64,000 bases of DNA from Chaetoderma sp. LZ-2023a (Eukaryota > Mollusca > Caudofoveata > Chaetodermatida > Chaetodermatidae). The translations under genes and the position numbers were made by a program. The notes beneath the pieces are model-generated. The model was not told the DNA's origin and searched no databases. It was given only the letters and a program-made list of their open reading frames with translations. Location: positions 84,154,783 to 84,218,782 of the forward strand of contig CM067371.1 of NCBI GenBank assembly GCA_034401795.1. Reading direction: 5' to 3'. This document shows, one piece after another, positions 22,142-32,189 of the stretch. Position 1 is the first letter of the stretch. The number at the start of each line of letters is the position of its first letter.

Positions 22142-22577
22142 ATGCCGGGTATTAGACTTGATTTATCTGTGTATATATACGAGAGCAATCTTGACTTCAT
22201 TAAATTAGTCAAAATGCAACGAAGCTTGTTTCAGTTTGGCGTTAAGCGACCTCTAGATTCTACATGTGCTGATAGTGATGATAACGATGAAAGTATGGCA
22301 AAGCGTAGCAAAATTTGTAGCGAGTCTTGCGACACCAGTGCGAAAATTTGTGAAAATGTGGTTAAAGTAAAGCAAGTGAAGTCTAGGAAATTCAGTGACG
22401 TTTGGTTAAAAACACCGGCGTATAGTACATGGCTTGAGGTTCTGGATGGTAAAATGAAGTGTACGTTTTGTAGCAGTGCGAAGAAGACTAATAATTTCGT
22501 AAGCGGTAGTACAAATTATCAGAAATCCGCGTTAGACCGACATATGTTCAACGATATCGTCGATCTACAGGTAGGCG
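22142..22577 (+). CDS. BED-like zinc-finger N-terminal exon of hAT transposase (KIAA1586-like)
   Basis: The frame opens at ATG 22,142; a second ATG at 22,214 (MQRSLFQFGVKRP) is a plausible true start. A charged low-complexity N-terminus is followed by FSDVWLKTPAYSTWLEV and MKCTFCSSAKKTNNF, then STNYQKSALDRHM. The C-x2-C ... H spacing with surrounding tryptophans matches the BED/TTF-type DNA-binding finger of hAT-derived proteins such as KIAA1586. The exon probably ends at the donor CTACAG/GTAGGC (cut after about 22,569). No ORF for the RNase H-like catalytic core follows before the right TIR, so the transposase is truncated. Codons are intact throughout. Confidence 0.65.
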
Positions 22578-22895
22578 TACGTTAAAATATTGATTTTTTC
22601 CAAACAGCGTATAGCTCAAAGCTCCCCGATACAAGAGTCCTTATTGGCCACACGCTAATGCGTTATCTATGCTTCAGCCAATCAGCAATCGCGTTACATA
22701 GTTACTCCCTATGAATTAGACATATCCGGCTGATATATTTTCACAAATTACGCAGTTTAATCTGATTTATACAGATTATTTTTGATAAATTATTGTTTTG
22801 TCTGATCTTAGCCTATGTTAGCCTATGTATTCCACTATATTTAGTCATTCCAGTTACATTATAAAAAATACGCCCGCATTATACCGAAGTAGGTC

Positions 22896-23052
22896 AAGTC
22901 GTCCTTGAGCAAACTCGTCCCAGGTATAACTGAAAATTTACCACTGGAATGACTGGCGCTGTTTAGAGCCAGTCATTCAAGTGTTAAACTTTCAAAAATG
23001 GGTATTTTGGTGATCTACAATGGTGGCCAAAAGTGTTAAGTGCTAAAGGTTA
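22896..23052. repeat. M1 MITE copy inside the hAT element
   Basis: It carries 'AAAATTTACCACTGGAATGACTGG' in parts and GAGCCAGTCATTC, and ends in GCTAAAGGTTAAT. The left terminus is worn. It sits within the hAT body, so it postdates or was carried by that element. Confidence 0.55.
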
Positions 23053-23970
23053 ATAAACTATGCATAGTTACTATTCTCTATATATACATTAACAGTATTT
23101 ACAATGTCATAACTAGTGCTTTCAACATGTTTAATAAAGTGCTTTATAATTAGATCAATGTGTTGTGTTTATTTTAAGAAAAAAACATGGGAACCCCCAT
23201 ATTTCAGATGAGGACCCCATGGGACCCCCAGATTTTACAGTGGGACCCCCAAATCTGAGTGTGGGGTCCTTGGGACCCCCAAAAATCAGATGCTGTGGGC
23301 AACACTGCTGCCATATATAATTGAAATCATCCTAGTAATTCTCGAGAAGACATTTTAAAGTTCCCATTGCTTTAGTATGGGCCCTTTGGCGGGAAAATAA
23401 TCCAAGATGGCTGCCTAACCGTTTATCCGACAGTTTCGAAAATGGCAAATTTGAGCTCAGAATACCCAAAAACACATATAGAACCAATTTCGGCCTCAAA
23501 ATCCACCAAATAAAAAAATCCAATATGGCCAACAAATGTTACATTTTGATTGGACCACGGCGGCCATGTTTTTTGACGGATCAACTTCCCTTGAACACCC
23601 TTTAATGGCCACTAGTCCCTAATCATAGCTCCCAAATTTCGGCCCGATCCCTTCAGTGGTTCTGGAGAAGTAATTTTCTGGAAAACTAGGTCATCCAAGA
23701 TGGCCACTGAAACATTTGGTCAATCAAGTCTTCTTGAACAAACTTGGCTTACCTCTTTCCGTAAATGTTTCATGAGTTTTGAATCAATTCCCAAAGCGTT
23801 TCGGAGAAGAATTTTAAAGACGTTTCCTAAAATCGCCAAAATCCCAGATGGCCACTGGCCAAATTGGCCGATCGGCTTCATTTGAACAAACTTGGATCTC
23901 TATGCCCTAAGGATGCTTCCTGTCATATATATGTAATTGAAATCAGCCCGGTGGTTCTTGAGAAGTTGTT

Positions 23971-25939
23971 TAAAGGTCTTGTGAGGATTTCTAGTTATGT
24001 CCGCAGTCCGAGACTACCTGATTCTCATACGGACTACTTATAGTCTGTTGGTCACAAGTCCGGTGGACTAGTACAAAATTCCTGTCAAAATTATCCGTTA
24101 GACTCGCAAAAACAAAATATTCCATGACGTTGAGAAAACTAATGCATAAGTTTCTTGCAAACATGCACGCTTACCTGCTTAAAATGACCGCAGAAGCTAT
24201 ATAATTTATGTTAAAATCTATGATCACACTGCCTGTTCATAGTTGGCAACCATTCCGAAGCGTTTGCATTTAATTCACGCTCGGCTTTCTTCGGTTTCTA
24301 TATGATAGGACATAAAAGATCCGAAAACAACTGAATTGCGAAATCGCTTAATGTGTGCGAAAGTGCTGGCATCGTAAAACGAATTACTTGGTCAATTCAG
24401 CCTAGAGGGATACAAGAATTGCTCATTGCCTCATAGCCGAGTTGCATGGCTTATGAATTGATCGGTAATTATGTAGAATTCATAAAATTGATTTTGACCG
24501 ATACTGAGATATCTGGCATATGTATATGTCTTGGAAACTACATATAATATAGTATACCGATTAAACCAATGCGAATATCTGTACACTCTACATTTAATAA
24601 TTAAACAAGTATACTGATGACAGATTTTGCCGAGGAACATATACACTCTCAACGAATTGAAACTTCCGGTTCATTATGTCCTAGAGAGGGAAGGCTACAG
24701 AGTAGTTACAATCGTTTCTGAAAATGATGAATATAAAATTGTGTGTGTGTCTTAAGTGAGTTCCAGGAGAGAGTCTTTCCATTTGACCGTAAATGTTTAC
24801 CTATATGCCACACTTTTGTAGTCAAAATGCGCGTAAAACCGTCTTGACATGATTAAATACTTTCCTTATAAATATATTTTAAGACCAAATTTATGTACCA
24901 AACAAGCAGTATTGCGCCTCAATTTTGTAACGCCGATCAACATTAAATAATACAAAATGAATTATTACGAACGACAATATAGCCGGCCTCTTAAGTTGGC
25001 CAGCCGGCGGCTCTTTTGCGATAGGAGGAGGCGTGTTCTCCTGAGATATTATACGGGAGTTTATCAAATTGGTACCCGTTATTCAGATTAGTATGATACT
25101 CAGTTCATATTGCACAATGATAATATATAGAAATTCCAGAGTTCCGAGCCCCTAATTCCAGAATATTTATATCCGAGTACTCGCTCTAAAATAAACTCTT
25201 CAATTGGAGGCGAATCACGCAATTTGTATTTTTAGCGGCGCTATTTTATATCAAATTGTGGATTAATTTTGATGTATTAAATGACCTTTATTAAAGAATA
25301 CACAATATTTAGGCGCTCAAATCAAATAATTTCACTTCCCCGGTGATGTTTTTAGGTACATGTATACATTAAACATAGGCGTAGAGAATTTTTACGGGAG
25401 AAAATGCGTTGAATTTCCGTGGTATCAGTTTTAGAACTTTTTGGGGGGGAAAACTCTCTAATATAAGCCCACCACACCTATTGTCCTAATAGCAGCCTAG
25501 GTTTTAATTAAGCGAAATATGGTAAGAAAGGTTCTGTTGAATATTTTGAACAGAATTGGGTTGGAAACCAATTATGTTCAAAATATTAAACAGTACATTT
25601 GTATCTGACCCTTCAACTCATGCGGACGGCAGTGAAAGCCGCGTTGTAACTGCTTAAAATGTAAACAAACAGTGTGTTCTCCATACTATTTTACGTAGAC
25701 TAGATTAGTTTTATTAATAAATTTATATTTAATTGGCATTTTAGTTAATTTTAAGCACCTAATTGCTATATTGCAATCATAAATTTATTCATAGGCCTAT
25801 ACAATGGTAATTGTGATCGTACACGCCACAGTGTGCTGCTACTATACTAACACTGAAAATGTTATGCGTTTGTGTACATGATCCTACACGCGTGCCTGTG
25901 TAAATTCATTAAAGTCAATCCAGAAAAGATATAATTAAG

Positions 25940-25994
<55 letters not shown>

Positions 25995-26165
25995 TTCGTA
26001 TAATTGGATTCCAAAAAGTATGGTTGCTATGTGCTTATCTCAGCTTTGGCTGGGCCGATTTAAAAAATTTAAATAGCATTTTGCTCTTTTAGTAAAGCAG
26101 AATATATATTATGATTGTCAAGTTAATCAGAGCAATCTGGTAGCTAGTCCTCACAACAGCTTTAA
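23971..26165. mobile_element. TTAA-flanked 2.2-kb element (piggyBac-like ends), no transposase seen
   Basis: TTAA at 23,971-23,974 and 26,162-26,165 brackets the element. Just inside, the left end reads AGGTCTTGTGAGGA and the complement of the right end reads AGCTGTTGTGAGGA (12 of 14 identical). The surrounding R repeat is continuous if one TTAA is removed. The interior contains an M2-like fold-back (about 25,529-25,600), a (TA)n tract (25,942-25,991) and otherwise no coding frame above 75 codons. The same end (TTAAAGGTCTTGTGAGGAC) recurs at about 36,152. Confidence 0.7.
25942..25991. repeat. (TA)n microsatellite
   Basis: About 25 uninterrupted TA dinucleotides within the TTAA-flanked element. 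Confidence 0.95.
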
Positions 26166-26247
26166 AGGAAAAGTTAACGGATAGACGGACGATGGAGGGT
26201 CTCCACGGTATAAGCTCACTTGGCCTTTCAGGCCAGGTGAGCACCAT

Positions 26248-27400
26248 GACCTTTGAACTTTTGCCATCAAAGTAAGCGACTCATCCTCTCTCATTAGCAA
26301 GTGTCCAAGTTTGGGTGCAGTATGATTAACTGAACATGAGATATTAACTGCTTAGTTTAGGTAAAAGCAAAATGTTATTGTTGAGAAAACCCTTGAGTTT
26401 TGAGCTTTTGATGCCAAAGTGATTGCCATCTCATTAAAAGCTGGGCCGTGTCTCAATGTGGGCCCTGTATGCTTAACCAAACATGAGATATAAACTGCTA
26501 AATTGAGCTAAGCCCAAAACATCACTGTTGAAAAACAATTTTTTCCCTAGACCACAACAACCTTTGACTGTTTGACTTCAAAGGATATTGTTTCATACTC
26601 TCTCATTATAAGACAGCATGTGTTAAGTTTGGGTCCAGTATGACTAACCAAACATGAGATTTGAACTATTAAGTTGGGCTAAACGCAAAATGTTAATGCT
26701 AAGAAACAGCCATTTACCAATATCACAATAACGTTGACCTTTGACCATTTAAAGATCTTTGTTTTATATCCGCTCCTTATAGTATGTGTACAAGTTTGAT
26801 AAGTTGAGCCGAACACAAAATGTTAATGTTGAAACAAAAAAAACTAAGTTTTTACCAAGGTCACAAAAACCTTGACCTTTGTCCTTTTGACACAAAATCA
26901 TTGTATGATGCCATCCAATTATAAGGAATTGTGTCTAAGGTTCGGTCCACAATGCTTACATTTTTGTAACCAAACATAAGATATGAACTGCTACCTTGAG
27001 CTAAATGCAAAATGTAGAAATTGAAAAAACTTTTACCAATGTTAGTGATCTTGACCTTTTGACCCTAAGGTCATTACCGTACATGTGTCATGCCCTCTCA
27101 TTATATGGAAGTATGTGTCAAGGTTTGGGTCCAGTATGATTAACCAAAGATGAGATATAAACTGCTAAGTTGAGCTAAACAGAAAAAGTTAATGTTCAAA
27201 TACACAAGGCTTTTACAAAGGTTAGAGTGACCTTGACCTTTACATCCAAGAACATTGTGTGATGCTGTGTCACTAGAAGGAAGCATATGTTTAAGTTTGG
27301 GTCCAGAATAAACAACCAAACATTAGATATAAACTCTCTTGATCCCGCAAGATCTCGCCGAGTCTCGGAACCAACAAGAACCACTAGAGATCTATCAGTG
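26248..27400. repeat. ~165-bp tandem array rich in TGACCT motifs
   Basis: About six or seven diverged units share 'GGGTCCAGTATGATTAACC', 'AAACATGAGATATAAACTGC', 'GAGCTAAACGCAAAATGTTAA' and 'CCTTGACCTTTGACC'. Units lie at roughly 26,300, 26,455, 26,630, 26,790, 26,940, 27,115 and 27,290. A related array is at 32.2-32.9 kb. No coding. Confidence 0.7.
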
Positions 27401-27647
27401 TGGTTGATGAAGCTCAGAAGACCTGAGCAAAATATTCCAAGTTAATAAATTAGCCTTGAGTTGTTTAAAAACATTTAATTAATTGACTACCACAGCTTTC
27501 GGGATCCCACGGTTTTAGGGTTCCCTGCCTGGCCTACATGTAGAACGTGACCTTTCTTCGTTCCATTCTTGGCAATCTTTCAGGTGAGCAATATAGGCCT
27601 CTTGCAGCATGGAAATAAACAGTAGTAATTATATGTCCACACCTGCA

Positions 27648-27754
27648 AAATATATATATCTCTATATATATCTATATATCTCTATATATATATCTCTATA
27701 TTTATATATATCTCTATATATATATCTCTATATATATATATATCTCTATATATA

Positions 27755-27851
<97 letters not shown>

Positions 27852-27870
27852 ATCTATATATATATGTATA
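27648..27870. repeat. TATATCTC/(TA)n microsatellite
   Basis: Over 200 bp of TA dinucleotides are punctuated by TCTCTATA at the left end. The 88-codon frame of alternating I/Y codons across it is an artefact. It lies at the 3' side of a possible exon at 27,880-28,022 (minus strand). Confidence 0.95.
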
Positions 27871-27879
27871 TATAAAAGT

Positions 27880-28022
27880 ACCATCTGCCTTTGGTTGAAA
27901 AATTAGTTTTTTACTGTCTTTGAGTTTGCCATCTACATCCATGCCATTGTCAATATCATGTGCCATGCTAGTGCGAAGTCGAGTTTTCTTCCACCTTCTT
28001 TTAAGTGATGTAATTGGAATAA
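27880..28022 (-). CDS. Candidate internal exon, possibly penultimate exon of the LLPH-like gene
   Basis: On the minus strand a strong acceptor (TTTTTTTCAG) ends at about 28,023. It is followed by an open stretch encoding [19 protein letters not shown], then [14 protein letters not shown] and IFQPKAD. A possible donor is GATG/GTACTT at about 27,881. Its phase (one leftover base) matches the acceptor phase of the LLPH-like exon at 7,932. Basic then acidic/methionine text resembles the poorly conserved middle of LLPH proteins, but similarity is weak. The implied intron of ~20 kb would be made of the repeats described here. Alternative: a chance open stretch of ~47 codons. Confidence 0.3.
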
Positions 28023-28239
28023 CTGAAAAAAAGTATAGAATTTCATTACAATCAAATAATCGCCCACCCACCCACCCAACCAAAAGAGCGGCCATTTTAG
28101 TGGTATGATATAACCCAACTAATTTGGATAGACACATGGATGCATGCACAGATGACAGGTGATGATGAATAACGATCATTCTGTAAGTATTGCTTTGCAA
28201 TACATGTCCCCACCTGGTGATATAAATCTTTAGAGATTG

Positions 28240-28574
28240 ACAGTAAAAAACTCCATTAAGAATTGACAGAAGCAGCTGAAACTGGAACTTGATCTGTAAC
28301 TTCTCATAACAAAGCAATAAACCAAGTTTCAGTTATATATGGTGAGGGAGAACGAAAGTCTTGAAAGCTGATATGTTTGTATTTCATAAGTCAAAAGGGG
28401 ACATAACTCCATCAAAGATTGATACAAACGCCTGAAACTGGAACTTGGTCTGTAATGTCTCATAACAAAGCAACGTACCAATTCTCAGTTGAATATCTTG
28501 AAAGACTGCGAGAATGTGTGGAAAACTAATATTTTTCGTATTTCATAAGTCATGCGGGGGCATAACTCCATGAA
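28240..28574. repeat. Tandem units split by a family R insertion (left part)
   Basis: ~165-bp units contain 'TGAAACTGGAACTTG', 'TCTGTAATGTCTCATAAC', 'TATTTCATAAGTC' and GGGGACATAACTCCAT. The series resumes at 30,165-30,385, so the family R copy at 28,575-30,163 was inserted into it. Confidence 0.65.
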
Positions 28575-30163
28575 CACGAGGCCCAAGGGGGCCTGTATCG
28601 CTCACCTGGACCATAGGCATCTCAACTAGAATGGTCATTAACAATAAGAACTCTCTAAGTAAAGTAGAACTCTCTAAATAAGTAGAGTTGAGCAGACTTG
28701 TAACAAGAAAACAGAGGCCATGTTTCTTTATGTATCAACTTCTCTTGAACAAACTTTAATGGCCCTTAGTTATCAATATCATATCGCCAAAATTTCGGCC
28801 TAATCACATCAGTGGCTCAGGAGACGAAGTTGCTTTCATGAAAACCAGGCCATTCAAGATGACAAATCAAGTTCCCTTGAACAAACTTGGTTCAGCTCGT
28901 GCCCTAAATGATATTTTATGAGTTTTGAATCAATCGCTCAGTTTCGGTGAAGATTTTTAGACATTTCTAAAAATTGGCCAAAATCCAAGATGGCCACTGG
29001 AATCTCTACAACCTAACGATGTTTCCTGCCAAAATTAATTGAAATCGGACCAGTAGTTCTAGTGAAGACATTTTATATTTCCCATTGCTTTAGTATGGGA
29101 GGTTTTGGTGGGAAAATGCTCCAAGATGGCAGCCAAACCGTGTATCCGACAGTTTAGAAAATTACAAATTTGAGATCAAAATACCCAAAAACATGTATAT
29201 AAAAACAATTTCAGCTTCAAAATCTGTCAAATAAAAAAATCCAATATGGCCGCCAAAGACGCTATATTTTGATTGGCACACTGTGGCTATGTTTTTTTGA
29301 CAGATCAACTTCCCTTGAACATACTTTAATGGCCCTTAGTCCCTAATCATATCTGCCAAATTTCAGCCCGATCCCTTCAGCAGTTCTGGAGCAAACCATG
29401 GACCCAATCAAGTTCCCTTGAACAAAATTGGTTCAGCTCTTGCCCTAGATCACATTTCATGGGGTTTGCTTCAATCCACCAAACGGTTTCGGAGAAGATT
29501 TTTAAAGACCTTTCTAAAAATCGGCCAAAATTCGAGAAGGCGGCCGGCCAAATTGGCCAATTGGCTTCGTTCGAACAAACTTGAATCTCTACAGGCTAAG
29601 GATGCTTCCTGCGAAATATAATTGAAATCAGCCCATAAGTTCTCGAGAAGACATTTTAAATTTCCCATTTCTTTAGTATGGGGGTTTTGGCGGGAAAATG
29701 ATCCAAGATCAAACCGTTTATCCGACAGTGCAAATATTAGATCCGAATACCCAAAAAACATATGTAAAACCATTTTCAGCCTCAAAATCTGTCAAATAAA
29801 AAAATCCAATATGGTCACCAAACACGCTATATTTTTATTGGCCCACTGCGGCCATGTTTTTTGATGGATCAACTGCCCTTGAACAAAATTTAATGGCCCT
29901 TAGTCCCTAATCATATCTGCTAAATTTCGGCCTGATCACTTCAGCGGTTCTGGAGAAGCTGTTTTCACAAAAACTAGGTCAACAAAATGGCCGCCGAACT
30001 TTTTGACCAATCAAGTTCCCTTAAACAAACTTGTGCCAAATATAATTGAATTCAGCCCAGTGATTCTTGAGAAGTCGTTTAAAGGAAAAGTCGATGGACG
30101 GACGGGCGACGGGCAATTGCCACGACATAAGTTCACTTGGCCTTTCAGGCAGGTGAGCTAAAA
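28575..30163 (+). repeat. Family R copy, most complete
   Basis: The start is ACACGAGGCCCAAGGGGGCC + TGTATCGCTCACCTGGACC, and the end is TTGGCCTTTCAGGCAGGTGAGCT. Both boundaries are fixed because the flanking tandem array is interrupted precisely there. Each end holds a small hairpin (AGGCCC/GGGCCT; GGCC..GGC(C)) and the outward-facing GCTCACCTGG / CCAGGTGAGC pair. The two-module body repeats as in the 18.7-kb copy. No ORF of transposase type. Classification (SINE-like, TIR or Helitron-like) is undecided. Confidence 0.75.
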
Positions 30164-30164
30164 A

Positions 30165-30385
30165 CTGACGAAAATGTCTGAAACTCCAACTTGCTCTGTA
30201 CCTCCTTATACTACAGTGATGTACCGATTTTCCCTTAAATATCTTGAAGGAGAGAAAAAAGGTGCAGAAAGCTGATATTTTTCACATTTCTTAAGTCGAA
30301 AGGGGGCATAACTCCATAAAAAATTGACGCATATGCCTGAAACTCGAACTTGGTCTGTAATTGGCAATGTACCAATTCTCAGTTA
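30165..30385. repeat. Tandem units split by family R (right part)
   Basis: It continues the 28.24-28.57 kb array: 'AAATGTCTGAAACTCC', 'CTTAAATATCTTGAAGG' and GGGGGCATAACTCCAT. Related text appears in inverse orientation at 62.73-62.80 kb. Confidence 0.6.
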
Positions 30386-31149
30386 AAGAATGGCTTCTTT
30401 CAGTGGGCTTGAAGTGTCCAATTGCAGGCCAAGAGAGGCCTATTTTAGAAAAAGAATTAAAGTTACATATACATGTACCGGTTGGAATGATGAGCCAGCC
30501 TGTCCCACTGCAAATTTTCCAAAAGTCTTCTGGTTTGTGAATGGAAAACCACTAAGAAAAAATTTACAATTTCTTAAGGAATCTTGAGCTTCAAAGGATT
30601 ATTACTATTTTATTACTTCCAGGTGGTTGAAAACACAGTACAGCTCAGAAATAATGTACCAGGTTTCCAAAACAACATCAAACGTACTGTTGAATATTGT
30701 GAACATACATCTAAGTGGATTGGAAGCTATTGTAGACTAGGAATACTTCGCTCAGCTCAGCTGACTCATCCGTCACACAGGTTGAGGAAGCTCATGTGAA
30801 CTGAGAGAAATATTCCAAGTGAGTTAATAAATTAGGTTCGACTCCTTCGGGACACTTTGAAATGCCTGATCTGTCTTAATATTATATTAGAACCATCAAT
30901 ACCGTGTCACTATTTCACAAAGGACAGACAAACTTCTAAGTTATATGCTTTCTCACCCACAGGATATGACTTATGCCTACAGCCTACATGATGCACACAT
31001 GTAGTATGAAGTTGGTGGATTCCGTAAGATTCGTGATCCTTGTGTGGAGTTAAAATTTCAATAATAGAACATAACTTAGAATAAATTTTCCGTCAGCTGC
31101 CATGTATGTATGTATGATTACTGTATTATGTGTCTGTAGTAGTAGAAAC

Positions 31150-31562
31150 ATCCTACAGTTGCAATCAGTCCTTCTTCGCTTTTTCCCACTGCGTTTTGTC
31201 AGCAGCCGAAATCTTTACCTTCCTCAGGTCCATTCTTGACTTGAGCGTACCGAGTCCTGATTTCTTGAGGTCACCTCGTAGCATGCTTAGCAGATTTATG
31301 CAATGACGTTCTCTCCTGGCTTTGTATTTACCGGCTCCGAGTAGGGTGAATTACAAGGCTCTCTGCACTGGTGTCTCTTCAGGCATCCTTAGCACATGGC
31401 CAAACATGGACCATCTTTGCTGGGCGACTGACAGACAGTGGCCACGTATTACACATCTTGTCATTGGAAATTATGCTGTCTGGCCATCGACGTACAGCAA
31501 TGGTATGCATGTGTTTGTGGTGGCAGGCATCGAGTTTGTCTAGAATTGCCATGTACATGTAC
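31150..31562 (-). pseudogene. Non-LTR retrotransposon (LINE) reverse transcriptase C-terminal fragment
   Basis: Reading the minus strand gives AILDKLDACHHKHMHTI then RRWPDSIISND, then, after a frameshift near 31,468, AQQRWSMFGHVLRMPEE followed by VQRAL and a stop, and ARRERHCINLLSMLRGDL and WEKAKKD. This order (KLD..F..R..R.I..IRWPD.ISN; RW.GHVLRMP; W...AKDR) is the conserved region after the RT domain in many animal LINEs. One frameshift and at least one in-frame stop show it is dead. The RT catalytic core is not present. Confidence 0.7.
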
Positions 31563-31695
31563 AAAATGAATTTTTGGGGGTGTAGGGTATATGTGTACGT
31601 GTAGGCGATGATGTACTATCCATTCACAAAGGTAAGTGTTTTAGTGAGTCAAGAAACCATTGTCAGTGTTCTGAGTGCAAATGAAAAGTGGCCTC

Positions 31696-32075
31696 TTAAC
31701 CCTTTCACTGACAAATCATTGAAAAAGTATATTAACCCTTTAAATGACCAAATTTCTTCAAAAAATTAAAATATTTACTTATTGAATGGCCATTGTAGGC
31801 AAAGAGAAGACTTTTTGAAAATTTACAAGTAACCGAGCCAGTCATTTCAGTGGTAAAATTTCAAAAATAGTCTTCTCTTGGCCTGCAAATGGACATTACG
31901 CAAAACCACTACAGAGGCGGGTTTTGTCACGAAAGGGTTAATCTATTCGTTACATTGCAAAAATTATTCTGTTGAAAGTTTTGAAATTAATTTGACTGAC
32001 TGGAAGACAGCCTTCCTGTATAGTTGCATTGAAAATTAGATACATGCATAGGGAATTCATCGGTGAAAGGGTTAA
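31696..32075. mobile_element. M2 MITE with an M1 MITE nested inside it
   Basis: M2 runs from TTAA 31,696-31,699 (TTAACCCTTTCAC) to TTAA 32,072-32,075 (GTGAAAGGGTTAA). M1 occupies 31,732-31,941, also with TTAA at each end (TTAACCCTTTAAATG ... CGAAAGGGTTAA). The nesting demonstrates that M1 moved into a TTAA within M2. A second partial M2 starts at once at 32,076. Confidence 0.75.
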
Positions 32076-32189
32076 CCATTTCAATACAAATCCCTAAAAA
32101 AGTAAATTCTTTACGACGCAAAGCATATTCTGTTGAATATTTAACAATAAGTCCACGGAATTAAATCTCGCCTGTCTCCTGTTTGTCAG

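Larger units (their letters stand above)
21108..23307 (+). mobile_element. hAT-superfamily DNA transposon, 2.2 kb, probably non-autonomous
   Basis: The tips are CAGAGTTGCCC (21,108-21,118) and GGGCAACACTG (23,297-23,307), which pair as TIRs with one mismatch. The 8-bp sequence CTGCCATA lies directly outside both tips (21,100-21,107 and 23,308-23,315). CAG-type tips and 8-bp duplications are the hAT signature. Subterminal regions carry repeated motifs: GGGACGCA/TGCGTCCC at 21,150-21,215 and GGGACCCCC at 23,190-23,290, plausible transposase-binding repeats. One coding exon (22,142-22,577) is present. The catalytic hAT domain is absent, and an M1 MITE occupies 22,896-23,052, so it is most likely an internally deleted copy. 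Confidence 0.85.
20041..26247 (+). repeat. Family R copy split by two transposons
   Basis: It starts AACAAGAGGCCCAAGGGGCC at ~20,041 and ends CCTTTCAGGCCAGGTGAGC at ~26,240. Family R text is present only in 20,041-21,107, 23,316-23,970 and 26,166-26,240. The gaps are filled by the hAT element (21,108-23,307) and the TTAA element (23,971-26,165). Across both gaps the R consensus resumes exactly where it stopped (CCTGCCATA..TATAATTG; TTTAAAGG..AAAAGTTAACGG), which fixes the insertion order. Confidence 0.8.

Noticed and set aside
27609-27875. 88-codon frame of alternating isoleucine and tyrosine
   Set aside because: Pure translation of a TA/TCTC microsatellite.
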